Positions 10,871-22,630 of a DNA stretch of 64,000 nt are shown piece after piece. Each line of letters starts with the position of its first letter. The stretch's first letter is position 1. The notes under the pieces were generated by a model, which was not told the DNA's origin, made no database searches, and worked only from the letters and a program-made list of their open reading frames with translations. Origin of the DNA: Reticulitermes speratus (lineage: Eukaryota; Arthropoda; Insecta; Blattodea; Rhinotermitidae); contig JAJKFL010000427.1 in the NCBI GenBank assembly GCA_021186555.1, positions 15,878,005-15,942,004 of the forward strand, read 5' to 3'. The position numbers and the translations under genes are program-made.

Positions 10871-11189
10871 GAGTTTTTTAAATATGGTTATTAAACTAAA
10901 AAACTAAAAATGTAAGTTCTGAAATGTGCGGCGAGCTGTATAACGGTCAGGTTCCAATAGGCCCTGCCTCCATCTTAAGGGTAGTAACTCAGATTTTACA
11001 CAAAGATCTCCACGGCCAGCTTATTTTAAGATAAGCTCGCAGATCCCAAACCCTTGTTCTACCGAAACGTCCATGATCCACCACACTTCATCACATCCAA
11101 ATTGAAGTAATTTTCACACTCGCCGCCCTACAAGTCTAAAGCCTCACACAGTTACATTGTGTATGGAAGATGAAACTTGACCTCACACA
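10871..11189. other. Degenerate Penelope-like words, otherwise unassigned
   Basis: Words such as CCTGCCTCCATCTTAAGG (about 10962) and CTACCGAAACG (about 11058) recall the hammerhead-like repeat but do not form a complete motif. Confidence 0.35.
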
Positions 11190-11545
11190 TTAAGAACTTG
11201 CCAAATATTATTCGGGACATAAAATCAAGGAGGGGGAGATGGGGGGTCATGTGGCACGTATGGAGGAGAAGAAAAATGCGTATAGAATTTGGTGAGAAAA
11301 CACGGAGGCAAGAGACTACTTTAAATATATATGCGTAGATGGGAAGATAATATTAAAATTGATCTTAAGGGAAAGAAAAAGATGAGAGGGTGTGGAATGG
11401 ACTCATATGGGTCAGAAGAGGGACAAGGGAAGTGCTGTTGTAAAGACGGTAATTAACTTTCGGGTTCCACAAAATACGGGAAATTTGTGGACTGGCTGAA
11501 GACATACGGGCTTATCGGGAATGATTCTGCTTCATATAGTTATTT
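11190..11545 (+). mobile_element. LINE 3' tail with reverse-transcriptase end
   Basis: Starts at codons reading PNIIRDIKSR, then a GHVARME-like block, then DGKII..-like decay, and ends with the tail GGTTCCACAAAATACGGGAAA and ATTCTGCTTCATATAG. It is the same family as at 24.5 kb, here on the plus strand. Frameshifts abound and only the extreme C-terminus remains. Confidence 0.75.
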
Positions 11546-11574
11546 CATTTGGTTGTTAGTGAAAATGTAAAGTT

Positions 11575-11645
11575 GCCCCTCTACCTGCCATAAAGGTATA
11601 TAGGTAGAGTGGAGGTACAGCTCCACACATTCTGAACATGAGCAG
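11575..11645 (-). mobile_element. SINE family C scrap
   Basis: GTAGAGTGGAGGTACAGCTCCA with ACATTCTGAAC matches the left end of family C over about 60 bp. Confidence 0.45.
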
Positions 11646-12589
11646 TATATCAAGGTGAATTAATTATGAAAGATAAAGACTTGTACGAATTTAACATGTT
11701 TATATAACATGTCAGGACGATATGAAGGTATTAGGCAGTAAGTCTCACAAAAGTTTGTTAACTACATTGTTAGCTGGAAGTAATGTGTAAATGCTGCTTT
11801 CAGTTACCAAGCAATACGTCGTAAACTCCGTCGCAGATTCACCTCAACATATGCGAACGGTATACTGCAGCTCTCCTGTATTCATCACAATGCTTGTTTG
11901 GGGAATTTATATCACTTGAAGATAGCACCGGGAATATAGAAAGAACAAGCGCAGCACATTTGAGTGATTGCCAGGTCGATAATGATCGATAATGATTAAT
12001 GCCCCTTCAACTGCGATCACTTCTGCCTAACACATGCCAGATCTCCCCTTCTACATCGCCGACAGAAGCCCGGCATCTCATCTCGTGAGTGGCTCGGTCC
12101 CTCCTTAATTCTGACCATCAAGTTATCTGCAATAGATCCCTTCAACTGTCCTCAAAATGTATTAGAACTGAATTACATAATCAGAAACGGATGCTGAAAT
12201 GTTCTCCGCAAATTGGACGAGGTAGCAAGCCACGTCAAATTCCTTCCAACAGATGAACTTGACGCCGTTGACTTAATTTACGCCTGCCAGTAAACATAGT
12301 TGGCTCTCAAATAATTTAAACACAGCTGGAAATATAATACGTGTATTTCATAACAAGCCAGTTATTTTATTTCTGTAATTTAGCTATTACAATTATTTTA
12401 CACTTTGAATATCAGTCCTACAAACTTTCCTACAAACTTACAAAACTCTGCCTTCATTTCTGTGTACCTTCGTGCATTATTCTAAATATCAAATTATTAT
12501 ATCTGTGACTGTGTCATCTTCGATGATGATATCTCAAAAATACTTTAATTTTTTAAGAAATTAAATTTGTCTCTGTTGAAGCCATGACA
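11646..12589. other. Unassigned sequence
   Basis: A CT-rich segment at 12.0-12.1 kb and AT-rich sequence after it. I recognise no repeat or gene. Confidence 0.4.
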
Positions 12590-12845
12590 ACGTAAGGGGG
12601 AGTGAAAATATAGCTCCACTCATTCTTAATCTCGGCACTAAATGAAGAAGAGTGGTCAGCTTCACGCCCTGACCGATTTAACCCAGACATATAACCCCTT
12701 TTGCCCAATAAATAAGAAATTATATGGCCCCAGATGCAGTCCGGACAATATGGAACAGAGAAAGTATCTTGCTATTGACGGGAATCGAACCACGATTCCT
12801 CGGATGTCCAGTTTGTAACCTATTCACTACAACAAATCAGCTACT
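12590..12845 (-). mobile_element. SINE family C, near full copy
   Basis: TATAGCTCCACTCATTCTTAA, shortened, then CTCGGCACTAAATGAAG, CACGCCCTGACCGATTTAACC, and at the right end GGGAATCGAACCACGATTCC with a complementary tRNA-like A-box region. The B-box complement GGAATCGAACC is clear. The target duplication is not found. Confidence 0.7.
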
Positions 12846-13269
12846 CCATTTCTCTTTAATTTTTAAATGTAATTAAAAATACATTGATACCGCATAGTAA
12901 TAATTGTATTTGTAAGTCGACACGTAGAGATTGGTATAATTAAAATGTATATAAAAGTCCGATAGACATAATTAAATTTGTAGAGTCTAGAACGCAGACT
13001 AGTGGGATTATTTGTACTGTACGTGATTAGACAGGCAGGATATTATTTGTTGTTTTACCTGTCTCTGAATCAGAAAAGGATAAAAAGCCTTTAAGCACTT
13101 GTCTAAAGCAGAATATTTCGAAGTAATTTTACACATTAACGCTTGCAGGGAGAAAACGTTCAGTTTAAATTATCGTGAGGACTGAATTACACAACAAGTA
13201 ATCTCTTAACTGCTGATACTATTTTCTTGTGCACAAAAATCATGTCCCCAATTTACAATTTTCATTTCA
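12846..13269. other. Unassigned AT-rich sequence
   Basis: Nothing recognised. Confidence 0.4.
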
Positions 13270-13400
13270 GTGGGTAAAAAAGGCTGGGGCGTGAAGTTCA
13301 CCACTCATTTCCATCTACATCAGTGTTTAAGAATGAGAGGAGCTATACCTCTTCATGGTGGTGGTAAGGAAAAACCTTACCCTTCTTAACTCTGCTGGTT
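13270..13400 (+). mobile_element. SINE family C fragment
   Basis: GTGAAGTTCACCACTCATTTC, then ATCTACATCAGTGTTTAAGAA and GGAGCTATACC match the right half of family C in plus orientation. Confidence 0.55.
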
Positions 13401-14374
13401 CAGTGCCTCCGTTGTCCCATATGACCTTGCAGAAGAATTAGTAACACTAAACATATAATTCGCCAATTAGCCACTTTATTTCAGATATGGCCAGGATCCA
13501 GGCATAATTAATTTGACCAATTATTTAATCTTATACCATCACGATGCAGAAAGGAAACTTCAAAACAATTAAGTTGCTGTAGTGATTTAAGCAGGAATTT
13601 CCACTTGAAAGTTCCTCAAAATTAAATGAGTCCTCCTGCAAAACACGAATGCAAACGTAGGCCCTATAAATCAACTTTATTACAACCAATTAAACTCGCG
13701 AGGAAATATATGACATCCGAGGTAGCATCAGCTGGTTTCAATCGGCATTATTATCCTAATTAAAGTATGTGACATTTTTAAGCCATAAACCTGATGACAC
13801 ACATATAAACTGAGCTTCACGAGACGTCACAAGACACAATTTTCACGAATTTATACGGCTCATACAACACACGACATTACGTAATAAATCTAATTTGTAT
13901 TGTCCATTTCATTGCACACCAGTAACTGTCCATCACCGAAATGAAGTGCATAGAACTATGGCTTTGTATTCGAGATATTCCTGGCTCATATCTCGCCTCT
14001 GAGACGGTAACACTAACTAATGAGGTTTGAAGTTCTTTGGCAGCGACTAAGAACATTGCTACCTTCATGAATGTGACACCATGTAGTTTGGTAGACAAAC
14101 ACCAAATTTTCGAAGGGACTGCTGTAATTGAAGTGTAACCCTTTATTAAAATTGGTTACAGCACTCTAACCCTTCAACGACTCTGGGGTTAAAATTCCAA
14201 ATACGAACCAGAACACAGAAGTTTTAAATTTATAATACCTCAAATGCAACCACATCAGTACGGTACACCGAGGCCAGCACTGAAGCGCTAGCAACCAGAC
14301 AAGAGGAAGTAAAACGAAGAAAACTGCAAATGGAAATGAATTATAATACGAAAGACCTAAGATAAAACTCAGGC
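13401..14374. other. Unassigned, with one Penelope-like scrap
   Basis: At about 14075-14125 the words ACACCATGTAGTTTGGTAGA and TTTTCGAAGGGACTGCTG echo the repeat at 235-325. The remainder is unassigned AT-rich DNA. Confidence 0.4.
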
Positions 14375-14495
14375 TAGCGGCGGGTGGTGGGCGCTTGTGA
14401 ATGTGGTAACGAACTTTCAGGTTCCATAAATTTCGGGGAATTTCTTGTCTAGCCAAGAACCTGACTCTGACCAAGGACTCTGCTGCATGGAGTTA
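14375..14495 (+). mobile_element. LINE 3' tail
   Basis: GGGCGCTTGTGAATGTGGTAA, shortened, then TTTCAGGTTCCATAAATTTC, GGAATTTCTTGTCTAGCC, GGACTCTGCTGCATGG. Only the last ~120 bp of the LINE family remain. Confidence 0.7.
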
Positions 14496-15699
14496 GGGTC
14501 TAAGACAAATTTGTGTACTGAAATTATGCTAATCTGGTGCATACACATTCCGTTAGCTGACAAAAAAAAATAGTGCCCTTTGATTGAGACTAAGCAGGAT
14601 CACCCACTACAGATAGGAAAACGGAAGCCTGATATTTATTAGAAAGGTAGCCCAATAGAGTACCCTTTGTCTCGTGGCTTTGTCCGGTCATAACTACGTC
14701 TGCATGCCAAAAGAAAGGAAAACTTGCCTACAAATGATGAGAATGTTGGTTAGAGTCAGAAATATTTGGTGTGCACTGCGTATAAAGGTGTGCTAAATGT
14801 GCGTAGAATGCCTGAAGGCCGCATGATGACGGAGTTAAAGAATTTGTTGCCAGCAGAAACACAAGCGACGGGCTGACCTTGAACTTAAAAACGATCTAAG
14901 TTCAACCATTATCATTCTCTGCGTTTAAAGATGCAATGGTCTCTATGTAATATAATGAAATTCGCTGTAGAATGAAACATGTTCAAAGAAGTATTGGCCT
15001 TAACACTTTGAAGCCTAAAATTAATCCGCATGTTATATATATTCACATCGTACCTCACAGAGAATACGGTGTTCTTCCATTATAAAAACCAATCGGCGAA
15101 TGGTGTATAGGAAAGTAATCGGTGCGAATCAGCAGAAAGACAATAAATAAAATATGTAGCGAAAAGTGCAGACCTTCGTAATACTAAGCCTGAGGTTACG
15201 TGTATTTAGCAAGAGGCGTAAATGTGTTAAACGTATTATTAATGTCGAGATGGTTAAGCAGCTCTTGTCGAGTTTGATTCCATCGTTTTGTACTACAAGT
15301 TTATAGAATTACGATAAACGTTGGCTGGCAAATAAATGAATTAATATAATATGAAATATTCATCGGTAATGCATCCAAAGAATGCTCACGCAAACTGCAA
15401 TGTTAGGAATTCAAAATACAAAAAAAAGGAAATTTGATAATTATATCTCATATTATAAATGATAAACTGGACAATCATAAACAAATTAAGATAAAAATAA
15501 AATAAAAGTATAGAATAAACATAAAACTAAGCAAAAGACCAAAAAGGCCAAGACACCATGGTCTAATAAAAATGAAAGTGGTATAAGTACAATCATTAGC
15601 CCACTAATCTGATTTCCCTTAAGTGTAGTGGCGGAATTTCGTTTCCCGTAAAGCATTTATGCTGTTAAATCGCCCAACAGTCGGTCAGGCCCACAGCTT
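14496..15699. other. Unassigned sequence
   Basis: About 1.2 kb of AT-rich DNA with no repeat I recognise. Confidence 0.4.
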
Positions 15700-16107
15700 A
15701 TTTTCATCCGGTCACCGTGTTATGTTCGATCATCTACGGTTTGTCCGGCTGTGGCGTGCTTTTCGTAATTGTCACGTAAACGGCACGATTTTCGTAATTG
15801 TCACTTAAACGGCATGATTTTCGGACAATCTTTATTCGATACGAAACGTGTGTTCCAATTTTCTCTACAACGTTTTCCTGAAAATTATTTCTGCAATACT
15901 TCAACGAGATATTATCACAAACGCATGCAGTTCTTCGAGTAAAGCGTCCAACAATTTTGTCCGAATCTTAATCAAAATTTTCTGAACAGAGTTTTTAACA
16001 AAAGTCTCTAACATCAAAGTTCATGAAAATCAGGCCAGTGGGAGCTGAGTTGTTCCACGCAGGCAAACGGACGGACGAACGGGCGGATATGACTTTGCAA
16101 AGCGCCT
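15700..16107 (+). mobile_element. ~470-bp MITE family, diverged copy
   Basis: Keeps AAACGGCACGATTTTCG (partly duplicated nearby as AAACGGCATGATTTTCGG), TTCTCTACAACGTTT, CATGAAAATCAGGCCAGTGG and the terminal CAAAGCGCCT. The local duplication of about 30 bp around 15775-15825 is specific to this copy. Confidence 0.7.
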
Positions 16108-16127
16108 AAAAAAAGGTACACAACTTT

Positions 16128-16390
16128 TTGTTCCCCCCAATGGCTCGACAGCCCCTTGGGGGCCTAGGCCGCCTCATTTTGCGAGGCTTCACGATCACAC
16201 ACATTTTAGACACACCACAGTCGGTAGGACTCCTCTAGACGAGGGACCAGCCCGTCGCAGAGACCTCTACCTGACAACACACAACACTCACAAGAGACAG
16301 ACATCCATGCCTCCGGTGGGATTCGAACCCACAATCCTAGCAAGCGAGCGGCCGCAGACCCACGCCTTAGACCGCACGGCCACTGGGATC
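16128..16390 (-). mobile_element. SINE family A (tRNA-derived), full copy
   Basis: Read on the minus strand it starts GATCCCAGTGGCCGTGCGG (A-box region), followed by GGGTTCGAATCCCACCGG (B box), then a body with TGTTGTCAGGTAGAGGTCTC and a short T/A-rich 3' end. The flank GGTACACAACTTT is duplicated exactly at 16115-16127 and 16391-16403. It shares its body with the copies at 50.5 and 63.1 kb. Short ORFs on both strands here are SINE translations found in many predicted proteins. Confidence 0.9.
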
Positions 16391-16403
16391 GGTACACAAC
16401 TTT

Positions 16404-17020
16404 ACCCAATGTTAATAAAAGTGGTTGCCTACATACAAACAGACGTACGCTCGAGTTTCTTTGTCGGAATACGGGCCAAATCACAACGTAAAGACAGACA
16501 ACAAATGTTTCTCTAATGGTGTGTTAACCAAGACTGATTCGTTATGACCTTAGTTACTTGGACACAGTACACTCTCTGAGGTACGCCTACTGCAGCATTT
16601 AGGGAGCTAAATCTACTCTGACATTCACATTATATGAGGGTGGAATAAGGTATACACTGAGGAAGGGAGAAGAGTTAGCTCACGAAACGCCGGGTATAAT
16701 AGACGTACCTCAGACAGCGGAGAGTATACAACTAAACACACAAAAAGTGTTTCGTTTAAGAAGTAATTTCGAATAGAGCTATTTGGAAATTATATTAACA
16801 AATCAGAACTACATTTATTAAGAAATTAAGAACATATTACATTCGAGGAGCACTTGGGAAGATTCAGTTCAAAAAAAGGCTTGCCTTTTTTTATCCCAAA
16901 ACGTAAATACTAAAATACACCAAACTATAAATTTACGAGCATTTGTATACGAAAGTAAAAGTTGGACCCTCAACCTGGGGGAGGGGGAGGGAAATTTCTT
17001 GAAGGTATTTGGGAACAGGC
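16404..17020. other. Unassigned sequence
   Basis: Nothing recognised, apart from a palindromic AAAAAGGCTTGCCTTTTTTT near 16870. Confidence 0.4.
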
Positions 17021-17256
17021 AGATCCCGGTGACCGTGCGGCTTAAGGCGCAGGTCTGCAGCCGTTTGATCATTGGGATCGCGGCTTGGAATCCCGCAGAG
17101 GGCATAGATGTTCGTCTCTTGGGTAAGTTGTGTGTTGTGTAGATAGAGGCTTCTGCGAAGGGCTAATTACTCGTTCAGAGGAGTCATACCGGGTATGTGT
17201 GTCTAATTGTGCGTGGTCTGGAAACCTCAGAAGAGGCGGCATAGGCCCAATTTAAA
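17021..17256 (+). mobile_element. SINE family A, old copy
   Basis: Starts AGATCCCGGTGACCGTGCGG, continues through ATTGGGATCGCGGCTTGGAA (a mutated B box) to TGTTGTGTAGATAGAGGCTT and GAGGAGTCATACC. It is much more diverged than the 50.5-kb copy. No target duplication remains. Confidence 0.75.
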
Positions 17257-17399
17257 CAGGAACAGAAGAATTGGGCGCAGAGTGCAAGAATTCGCGGCCT
17301 TAAATGATCAGACCTTTCGCAACTTTCACTCTTCGCTGATGAATAGGTTGATGAATTCAAAGATAGTGAGACGAACTGGCGTGTAGTACACAAGGGAGA

Positions 17400-17665
17400 G
17401 ATAAGAAATGCATACAAATATTTAGTCATAAAATCTGATGTTAAGAAACCACTTGGAAGACGCAAAAGCAAATAGCAAAATGATATTAAAAATACGAGTA
17501 AGTTGTAAGAGTGTGGACTACATTCATGGTGACCAGGAGAGGGACCAGTGGCTGGGTCTGTGAATATGGTGATGGAATATTCGGTTTCCATAGGAGGCAG
17601 GAAATATTTGACCACCTGAGTGACTCTAAAGTCTAAAGACTTCTACTCCCTAAAGTTAGCAGAAC
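17400..17665 (+). mobile_element. LINE 3' tail, old
   Basis: AATGATATTAAAAATACGAG, then GGGACCAGTGGCTGGGTC, TTCGGTTTCCATAGGAGGC and TATTTGACCACCTGAG follow the family 3' end with many changes. Confidence 0.6.
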
Positions 17666-18003
17666 ATGAACTAAATTTTCCACAAACGCCTGCTGGATCC
17701 AACTAATTTCAGACTTGACCAAATCCTTCACGAAGACAAGTTGTATAATCGTTCCATAAGTCGGGATAGTGGACATACGTTGTCTAAGTAACAGCTTTGG
17801 CACACATATATGTAGTCCTACAAATACTGAAACTGGAAGCATTTCAGCTCTGATTTCTGGCTTCTCTCGGATCCTTCACCAACTCTGGCAATTGCAACAC
17901 ACTCGCCCATCAACGCGACGTAAAAAAAACTGATAGAATTCGAAAGGGGGATTAGTCAGATTGCTGAGCTTGACCTCCAAGCCCCATGTATGCTATCATA
18001 ACG
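17666..18003. other. Unassigned sequence
   Basis: Nothing recognised. Confidence 0.4.
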
Positions 18004-18005
18004 TA

Positions 18006-18430
18006 CATAACCCCGCATCCGCGGATTCGGTATCCGCGGTTTCAGTTATCCGCGGTTTACCGCCCGAAAATATTAAATGGAAAATTCTAGAAATAAACAA
18101 TTCATAAGTTTCAAGTTGCGCTCCATTTTGAGTAACGTGGTGAAACCTGCCTGCCCCGTCACGCTCAGTACATGACTCATCTCTCTTTGTCCTCTGTACC
18201 CACGCTGGCCCGCTTTATTCGCATCCACAAGTATAATAATGTACAATGTATTTTATTATTATTTAATGTTGGTAATGTCTTATTGTGCGTAATTTATCAA
18301 TTAAACTTTATCACAGGTATGTATGTAAACGAAAAACGACTTATATATATAGGGTTCGCTACTATCCGCGGTTTCGGGCATCCGCGGTAGGTCTTGGAAC
18401 GTATCACCCGCGGATACGAGGGGAATACTG
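18006..18430. mobile_element. Tigger/pogo-like MITE with CCGCGG-rich ends
   Basis: The right end read inward is CAGTATTCCCCTCGTATCCG, then CGGG. The left end is CATAACCCCGCATCCGCGG. Both are followed by repeated ATCCGCGGTTTC words. TA flanks each side (18004-18005, 18431-18432). The ends resemble those of Tigger-class elements (TA target, CAGTA.. start). The internal ~300 bp is AT-rich and non-coding. Confidence 0.75.
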
Positions 18431-18432
18431 TA

Positions 18433-19523
18433 GTTCTTTAGTACAAGACTAACATTACAATTACATATATTACAATAAGTTTTCATAGTAAAAACCAAAG
18501 TAAAAGGGAATAAATTAAACATTATATATATTTACAGTTCTTTATACCAGTGTTACATTAAGGTTTTAAACACAGTATGAAGGTCACATCCATTATGCAG
18601 ACAGCAGCTGGTACGGCGATAGGACAGGGCGAAAGTGAAACACATGTCATTCAAGAACAAGAAAACATTCCACAGTTTTGCTGAAGTATACTTCCGACGG
18701 GCTGGCACAACACAACATATCCTTTCACAGATGAAAGAAAGAAGATAATTAGAACAGATTTATCTTATAGACAGTAACACGTTCATACGCTATCAAGCTT
18801 TACTCACAGCTCTTACAGAAGAAGTTAAGACAATACATTTACCTTACGATTTGGTAGCGTCAAGGTTATAGTTAGGTCAGGATAGGATAAGTCCAATTTT
18901 ACTTACCGTGAGTAGAGCTTGCTTTACAATTTGGTTTAGCCTTGTATAGCATTTGATAATTGTATGATTAAGTTATTTTTACAAATGAGTTACGTTTAAT
19001 TGGCTTATTGTTTGGTTAAGTTAGGATTTAGTTGAGGTTAATTTCTTGTTTACAGCTTAGAGTTAGGGGTCAGATCGGTTAGTCCAGGCGAGGATACATG
19101 AAAACAATCCACATTATATCGACACTAAGTAATTATTCTAGAAAAATTCTTCCTGATAATCCCCACACATTTACTGTTTTGTCAACATTTGTCCCTTGTC
19201 TACTATCGGCCTTCCTCCAGCGCCGGCAATCCCAATACTTTCAACCAATCTGCTCCTCCCAACTGTTTATGTGTAGTAATATCTCTTCACAGTCAACTAT
19301 TGAACTACTTTTATAGGCACATTATTTGATTTAACAAGTAGTACGCAGTGTTCACCCAGAGAACTTAGCGTGACGGCAGGCAGCGCAGCGCTCGCCGCTA
19401 TTACAATTTGCCGTGAGTCGGGTCCGTACGTTTCAGTTCCACATACTGCATATAATATTGCTTTCACGCACGTTATTTAAATGCCGTACTGCGGCTCGCA
19501 AACACGCGTCACATCCAAAAAGC
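18433..19523. other. Unassigned sequence
   Basis: A GTTAGG/TTAGGT-like texture at 18.85-19.1 kb is suggestive of degenerate short repeats, but is not a telomeric array. A GC-richer patch lies at 19.37-19.5 kb. No gene seen. Confidence 0.4.
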
Positions 19524-19575
19524 ACGTTGATCATTGCACATCGAAGTTAAGCGAGGCGACGGGAACAGACCGCGT
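19524..19575 (+). repeat. 5S-rRNA-like short segment
   Basis: TTGATCATTGCACATCGAAG followed by TTAAGCGAGG resembles the internal control region of 5S rRNA (GATCACCGAAGTTAAGC), with an insertion. It is far too short for a 5S gene. It could be the head of a 5S-derived SINE or chance. Confidence 0.25.
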
Positions 19576-19616
19576 ACAGCAGACACAAAATAATGTTCAT
19601 ATACTACTGACCTTGA

Positions 19617-20025
19617 AAACGGGGTAGCGTAGTCAGTATAGTGACTAGTACTACAAGCTGTACGATCGGAATCCCTGCAGAGGCAAAAGATTTTTCCCTT
19701 CTCCTAAACGTCCAGCCCCTATTTAATGGGTACCGGGCTTCTTTCCTGTGGTTAAATCTTCCGGGGTGTGAACTTCATCACTCAGCTCCATCTAGCGCCG
19801 ACGTTAAGAACTAGTGGAGCTATACCAGGAGATCACAAATATTGGGCGACTAAATTTTGTTGGTCCTCAGTAGGGAAATTTATTCACCCCTCCCCCCCTT
19901 CTGGAACCTAAACTTTTGAAGTGATTCCTACATTTTTGGAAAATTTGCGCACCCGTGAGCTATAATTCTACTTAACCTATATGCCTTTATGGCGTAGACA
20001 AGGGCAGTTTTACCTTTACCCTTAC
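19617..20025 (+). mobile_element. SINE family C, split by a hAT insertion
   Basis: The first part, 19617-19824, carries a tRNA-like head (GGGGTAGCGTAGTCAGTATA), CCCCTATTTAATGGGTACCGG, CTCCATCTAGCGCCGACG and GGAGCTATA. The second part, 19957-20025, continues with GAGCTATA..GCCTTTATGGCGTAGACAAG. The interruption is the MITE at 19825-19956. Confidence 0.75.
19825..19956. mobile_element. Small hAT-like MITE nested in a SINE
   Basis: 132 bp. Ends CCAGGAGATCACAAAT and ATTTGCGCACCCGT are imperfect inverted repeats. The 8-bp flank GAGCTATA is exact at 19817-19824 and 19957-19964. GCGACTAAATTTTG is shared with the copy at 8228-8446. Confidence 0.8.
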
Positions 20026-21039
20026 ATTGCTGACCTCATATCTCTCAGACATCTTAGTCCTTCGCCCCGTCCTAGAACATTAATACAACTTGGTGGAAGG
20101 AACCACGAGCCCCGAAAAGGCTGAATGTTATGCCGGTCACACACGGTATATCTCTGCGGTCTACACCCGGTACGTCGAACACTTCGCTACCTACTTCTGG
20201 TCCCTGTCTCTGCCAAGCTCTGAAGAAACAGTCGATCACTGAGGAGTCAGAACAGTTTCACATCCTCGATTTTAGAGGCATTTGTCCAGTTTTGCCAGAT
20301 TATAAATGTATTTCGTAACCCCAGCCTTGTTATGGACAAGGCTGCTCTATTTGCAGAATCTGCTAGATGTTTCGGCCTTTACGTCATACAATAGACTGAA
20401 ATGTGAACTACATCTCTGGCAACTCTGGATACGTTAGGGAAGACTCAGCATACTACTTTTTTAACTGAAGCCTCCTGGAGAGCAGACAGAAGAGCATCGA
20501 TTTCATTAGCGCTTCGATTGTGGGAAGTTTATTTCCGTTTCTGAAACAAAAAAAAAACCTACCTGTTATTGGCTCTATTCGTAAATTTGGTATACGAGTT
20601 TCTACAGGTGCTTGCTAAACGTTGAACATGCACTATCTGTATGATGAATCATGGAAAACAGTGTTTGCCACTAGTTGATAAATAAAATTTCACGCTTTCA
20701 TGAAACGTCTTTCGTACTTTGCAATACTTCGGCCGTCAGTCAACCCAGAAACAAGTCGTCCAGCAATGTCCGATACTAGTATCTGTTGGGTGCAAATCAA
20801 ATCTGAACACCCAAGCCCCTAAAGTACTTCCCTGTGACAATATATCGCAATACGAAACTCAGCCTCTGTGACCTCCCCAAGGCCCTTATATCTTCAGACG
20901 CCTTTCCGCTACTCTCGCCTGGGATGCTCTCACAGTACAAGAGGCACACAGATAGGTCAGTGATGAATAGATTAACGTAAAGCGTATGTATCATAAATTA
21001 GCATTCCTTCATATTTATTCTCTACTCTTTATTTAATTT
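20026..21039. other. Unassigned sequence
   Basis: ORFs of 62-65 codons lack recognisable motifs. No repeat identified. Confidence 0.4.
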
Positions 21040-21640
21040 CTTATAATAGACCTTGTCGCCCTCTGCAAGCCACTGAAGGCTATTGGCAACCTTCAGCCAT
21101 GCAGTTCCTACCGTGTACATACTGCCTGAGAGCAATCCAAGGTTTAAAATCACCACATTTAACCCACCCACTTATACTGGAGCGGTACATGACCTGTCAC
21201 TCATGTCAAATGTGGTTTTAATGTAACCTTAGGTTGCACACCAGATCACGTGGGTATCAGTGGCATTGAGGAAGCTCATGCAGCCAGGGACGCCACTCTC
21301 CAAAATACTTTTTACCTTTCGTTTGTAGTTTGAAATCTAGACCGCCCTCCATCAGTCGATTTTGGCCAAATGGCAAAGCGAATGGGATGATACCGGGGGC
21401 AACAAGCTACAGGAGGTGAAACCAGTGGTGCACCCATGGAGGCCTTCTTGTTGTCCCACCCATCGCCAGAAGGTTGCGGTAAATCGACTGCGAGTCGGCC
21501 ACACCCATCTGACACCCGGCCACCTTCTGTGTGACCCCTACAACATTCACTTGAGTGTTCAGCTCCATTTAGAGAAATGTCCGAAATATACTATAAAAAG
21601 CGAATGGTTTCCCTTGCCATGCATTCAATGAAATGCTGTG
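21040..21640 (+). pseudogene. Jockey-like LINE, RNase H-like and C-terminal remnant
   Basis: Around 21225-21300 one frame reads PDHVGISGIEEAHAARDA, the 'HVGIxGNExAD' motif of an RNase H-type domain of non-LTR elements, preceded and followed by frameshifts. Around 21362-21600 a frame reads WQSEWDDTGGNKLQEVKP, then VAVNRLRVGHTHLTPGHLL, then HLEKCPKY. These are the usual C-terminal signatures downstream of RNase H in Jockey-type LINEs, where they precede a CCHC-like knuckle. The knuckle's first cysteines are lost. Upstream reverse transcriptase is absent. The family would encode ORF2, copying RNA into DNA at the target. This piece is dead. Confidence 0.7.
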
Positions 21641-22159
21641 TGATGATATTTTAAGTAGACAGTTATCCATTGACACTATTCGACTTACAACAAATTTCAT
21701 CTGCCTTTTTAACTGTCCTCTTACTTGGGATATAATGCCACAGACAAATGGGCAAAGAAATATATGGTTTAACTGATAGGCAGGCGCGATTAGATGATGT
21801 GACCATAAACCCACTACCAAGGCTTCAAAACGTTGCTGTTGTTGTCATGGAAGTTTTATCGTCGTCCGCTCATTTTAATTTCATTCATAAATTACTTACG
21901 TGTATCTCGTAGAGACCAGTGCTGGCTGTTGGCCGTGGACTGTCCGTGCAGAATGACACGTTGTCCTCGTCGCCACATGAATGAACTTCATACTGGCTCC
22001 ATTCCAGTTCGTGCTAGCGATTCTTATGCAATTATGTACCAACATAAATTTATCCTTGCAAGCTTTTATACTGTCCCACCCTTCCTGGTGTTTATGGATA
22101 CAATAGAATTGTTAATACAAGTATAGGCTGGGCGACCGCGGTTCGACTACCAGCGAAGT
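21641..22159. other. Unassigned sequence
   Basis: No feature recognised. Confidence 0.4.
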
Positions 22160-22450
22160 TGTTCCTATACACACCATAAAGACATATGGGTGTGGAGGTA
22201 TAACCCCACTCATTCATAAATTTAGCACTAGGTGACTATATGCGGTGAGGTTCACATCACAGTCACTGTCTCCCTAAGGATAGAGTTTCCGGTATCAGTT
22301 GAATAGGAGGAGGCTGGGTGGTTTCCCAGTCAGGCTGGAAGCTTTGGAGAAAAGAAAAATCCCTTACCCCTGCCGAGAATCGAAACCCAATTTCTCGTAC
22401 GTCCAGCCCAATGTCTATTCAATATATTGACTACGTCACCCCCACTCCGG
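22160..22450 (-). mobile_element. SINE family C copy
   Basis: ACATATGGGTGTGGAGGTATA, shortened, ACCCCACTCATTCATAAATT, GAGGAGGCTGGGTGG, and the tRNA-like right end GAGAATCGAAACCCAATTTC. Diverged, with no duplication found. Confidence 0.65.
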
Positions 22451-22484
22451 CAACGGTATAAATATATTTACAACGACTCTGGGG

Positions 22485-22630
22485 CCCATTCAGTCTTTTA
22501 TACGAAGGTTACCGGGGATTTTTTTCGGGGATAAAGCGGTCGGGTAGTGATGTTGACCACTGGACTCCATTTAGTGCAAAGCTTAACGAAGGGTGGAACA
22601 ACACTTCCACTACGCTTTCGCGACATAGTG
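22485..22630 (+). mobile_element. SINE family C fragment, opposite orientation
   Basis: CCCATTCAGTCTTTTATACG, GGGGATAAAGCGGTCGGG, GACTCCATTTAGTGCAAAGC. It lies 35 bp from the leftward copy and points the other way. Confidence 0.55.

Noticed and set aside
16206..16484. Conserved-looking ORF on the minus strand
   Set aside because: It is the translation of SINE family A, which often appears in automatic gene predictions.
18850..19100. GTTAGG/TTAGGT-rich patch as interstitial telomere repeat
   Set aside because: No tandem TTAGG units in register. Words are scattered.
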